Source of the DNA: an uncultured Bartonella sp.
GTDB taxonomy: Bacteria; Pseudomonadota; Alphaproteobacteria; Rhizobiales; Rhizobiaceae
Length of the DNA stretch: 35,485 bases
Direction: 5' to 3'
Assembly (NCBI GenBank): GCA_945285915.1
Contig: CALYQL010000022.1
Location: 1-35,485, forward strand
Below are positions 34,731 through 35,485 of the stretch, piece after piece (the first letter of the stretch is position 1; each line of letters starts with the position of its first letter). The notes beneath the pieces are model-generated. The model saw nothing but the letters and a program-made list of their open reading frames with translations, did no database searches and was not told where the DNA came from. Made by a program: the position numbers and the translations under genes.

Positions 34731-35430
34731 TAGTGACGGTTGCATTTGATCCAAATTAGCGATCGATTTTATTAGAATTAGCCAATGCATTTAGTGTGAA
34801 AATCACCATAATGCGTCCCGTAATACTCACAAAACAGCTATACATATGTCCTTTTCGAGTAAATTTTTATAAAAATAACGAAATTCGGACATTCCACAAC
34901 AACCTCTATTGCCCATGGTTGTTTGTCCCATCAGACGATTATGTGCAATCCTCCGTAGTTTTAAGTTCAAACAAGAAATAAATATTATTTTTAAATATCT
35001 ACGTATTTATATTCGTATTTAATGAATATCTTTATCATTCAAATTTAGTCATTTCGGTAGTTATTCCGCTAATCTATTTTTGTAAAAAAGGTTGGCTTTA
35101 AAATATTGAGTGTAGCCTATAGCAAAAGCCTGAAACAGCCTCCATTTCTAGACATTTAGACTATCCATTTTATAGAATATTCGTTTTGTATAGACTATAC
35201 ATCTTACCGAACAATAAAGGATAAACTTCAATAAACTTTGAGATCAACTTTTTTCGTTTTTTTGAAATACTGAGTGTGAGCTGAATATAACAAATTTAAT
35301 AACGGCTTTTAATGCGGGTGCTATTTGCCTGCAATGATTAGTTGAGGTTAAAAGGCTACTTACTAATTTCGATAGTGCAGAATCAAGCAACAGCCACCAT
35401 TTTAAAGGTTCGGATGGTGCATAAGACTCT
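34731..35430. other. A/T-rich region without recognised genes
   Basis: 700 bp. The longest plus-strand frame (34796-34981, GTG start) has no ribosome site and its translation has no protein-like pattern. A weak stem CACCAT/ATGGTG (35395-35419) stands just before the tandem repeat. Nothing else seen. Confidence 0.4.
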
Positions 35431-35485
35431 GGCTGTGAGGCTGTGAGGCTGTGAGGCTGTGAGGCTGTGAGGCTGTGAGGCTGTG
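35431..35485. repeat. Tandem repeat, 8-bp unit GGCTGTGA
   Basis: Nearly seven perfect copies of GGCTGTGA in 55 bp, running off the window edge, so the true copy number is unknown. The unit length is not a multiple of three; if it lies in or before a gene, changes in copy number would alter frame or spacing. Confidence 0.95.

Noticed and set aside
34796-34981. 61-codon plus-strand frame with GTG start
   Set aside because: No ribosome site, no recognisable motif, and expected by chance in A/T-rich DNA.
1-35485. tRNA or rRNA genes as integration sites
   Set aside because: No cloverleaf with a GGTTCGAATCC-type arm or rRNA segment was seen on reading both strands; short tRNA-like matches were not convincing.

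Overview
The window looks like chromosomal DNA of an alphaproteobacterium of the order Hyphomicrobiales (Rhizobiales). Low GC, compact overlapping genes and the gene set (RT0821/Lpp0805 lipoprotein, small GtrB-like gene, MoaB, IspE, S49 peptidase, TrmN6-like enzyme, IspB, TPR lipoprotein-type protein, GlyQ/GlyS) suggest the Bartonellaceae/Brucellaceae side of that order. The assignment rests on protein resemblance and gene content; no database was searched.

Layout. 1-11.5 kb is housekeeping: a PCu(A)C-type copper chaperone cut by the window edge, a DnaJ/CbpA co-chaperone, a lipoprotein, pdxH, ubiA, purD, a YcxB-like membrane protein, a small conserved protein, an FAD-linked 2-hydroxyacid dehydrogenase, the tRNA t6A enzyme TsaC/Sua5, rnhB and a PA0069-type radical SAM protein. 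The 3' end of purD is duplicated in tandem (365-bp unit); all differences between the two copies lie in the first third and are mostly synonymous.

12.2-19.7 kb is an accessory block: a run of small hairpins, then seven minus-strand genes that overlap or nearly touch. Read in transcription order they are a large GT-C-like membrane protein, GtrA, a GtrB-like polyprenol glycosyltransferase, an LPG-synthase-TM/flippase-like protein, an aminoglycoside-phosphotransferase-like kinase with an extra N-terminal domain, a small HAD phosphatase and a sugar-type nucleotidyltransferase. A 404-bp very A/T-rich leader precedes them. This reads as a three-component Gtr-type surface-glycan modification system joined to a kinase/phosphatase/nucleotidyltransferase set that may make its activated donor.

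19.7-29.8 kb returns to core genes: moaB, ispE, a 61-aa membrane protein, an SppA-like peptidase, a TrmN6-like methyltransferase and a DUF2007 protein on the minus strand, then ispB, a TPR protein and glyQ-glyS on the plus strand.

29.9-34.7 kb contains a bestrophin-like channel gene followed by a decayed small plasmid: candidate oriT, a frameshifted mobC, relaxase debris, a PUA-like/PD-(D/E)XK nuclease that resembles modification-dependent restriction enzymes, an HTH pseudogene and a plasmid Rep-like pseudogene. A second, diverged copy of the bestrophin 3' end lies on the far side. This arrangement is what a single-crossover (Campbell-type) plasmid insertion would leave. The last 750 bp holds no convincing gene and ends in an 8-bp tandem repeat that runs off the window.
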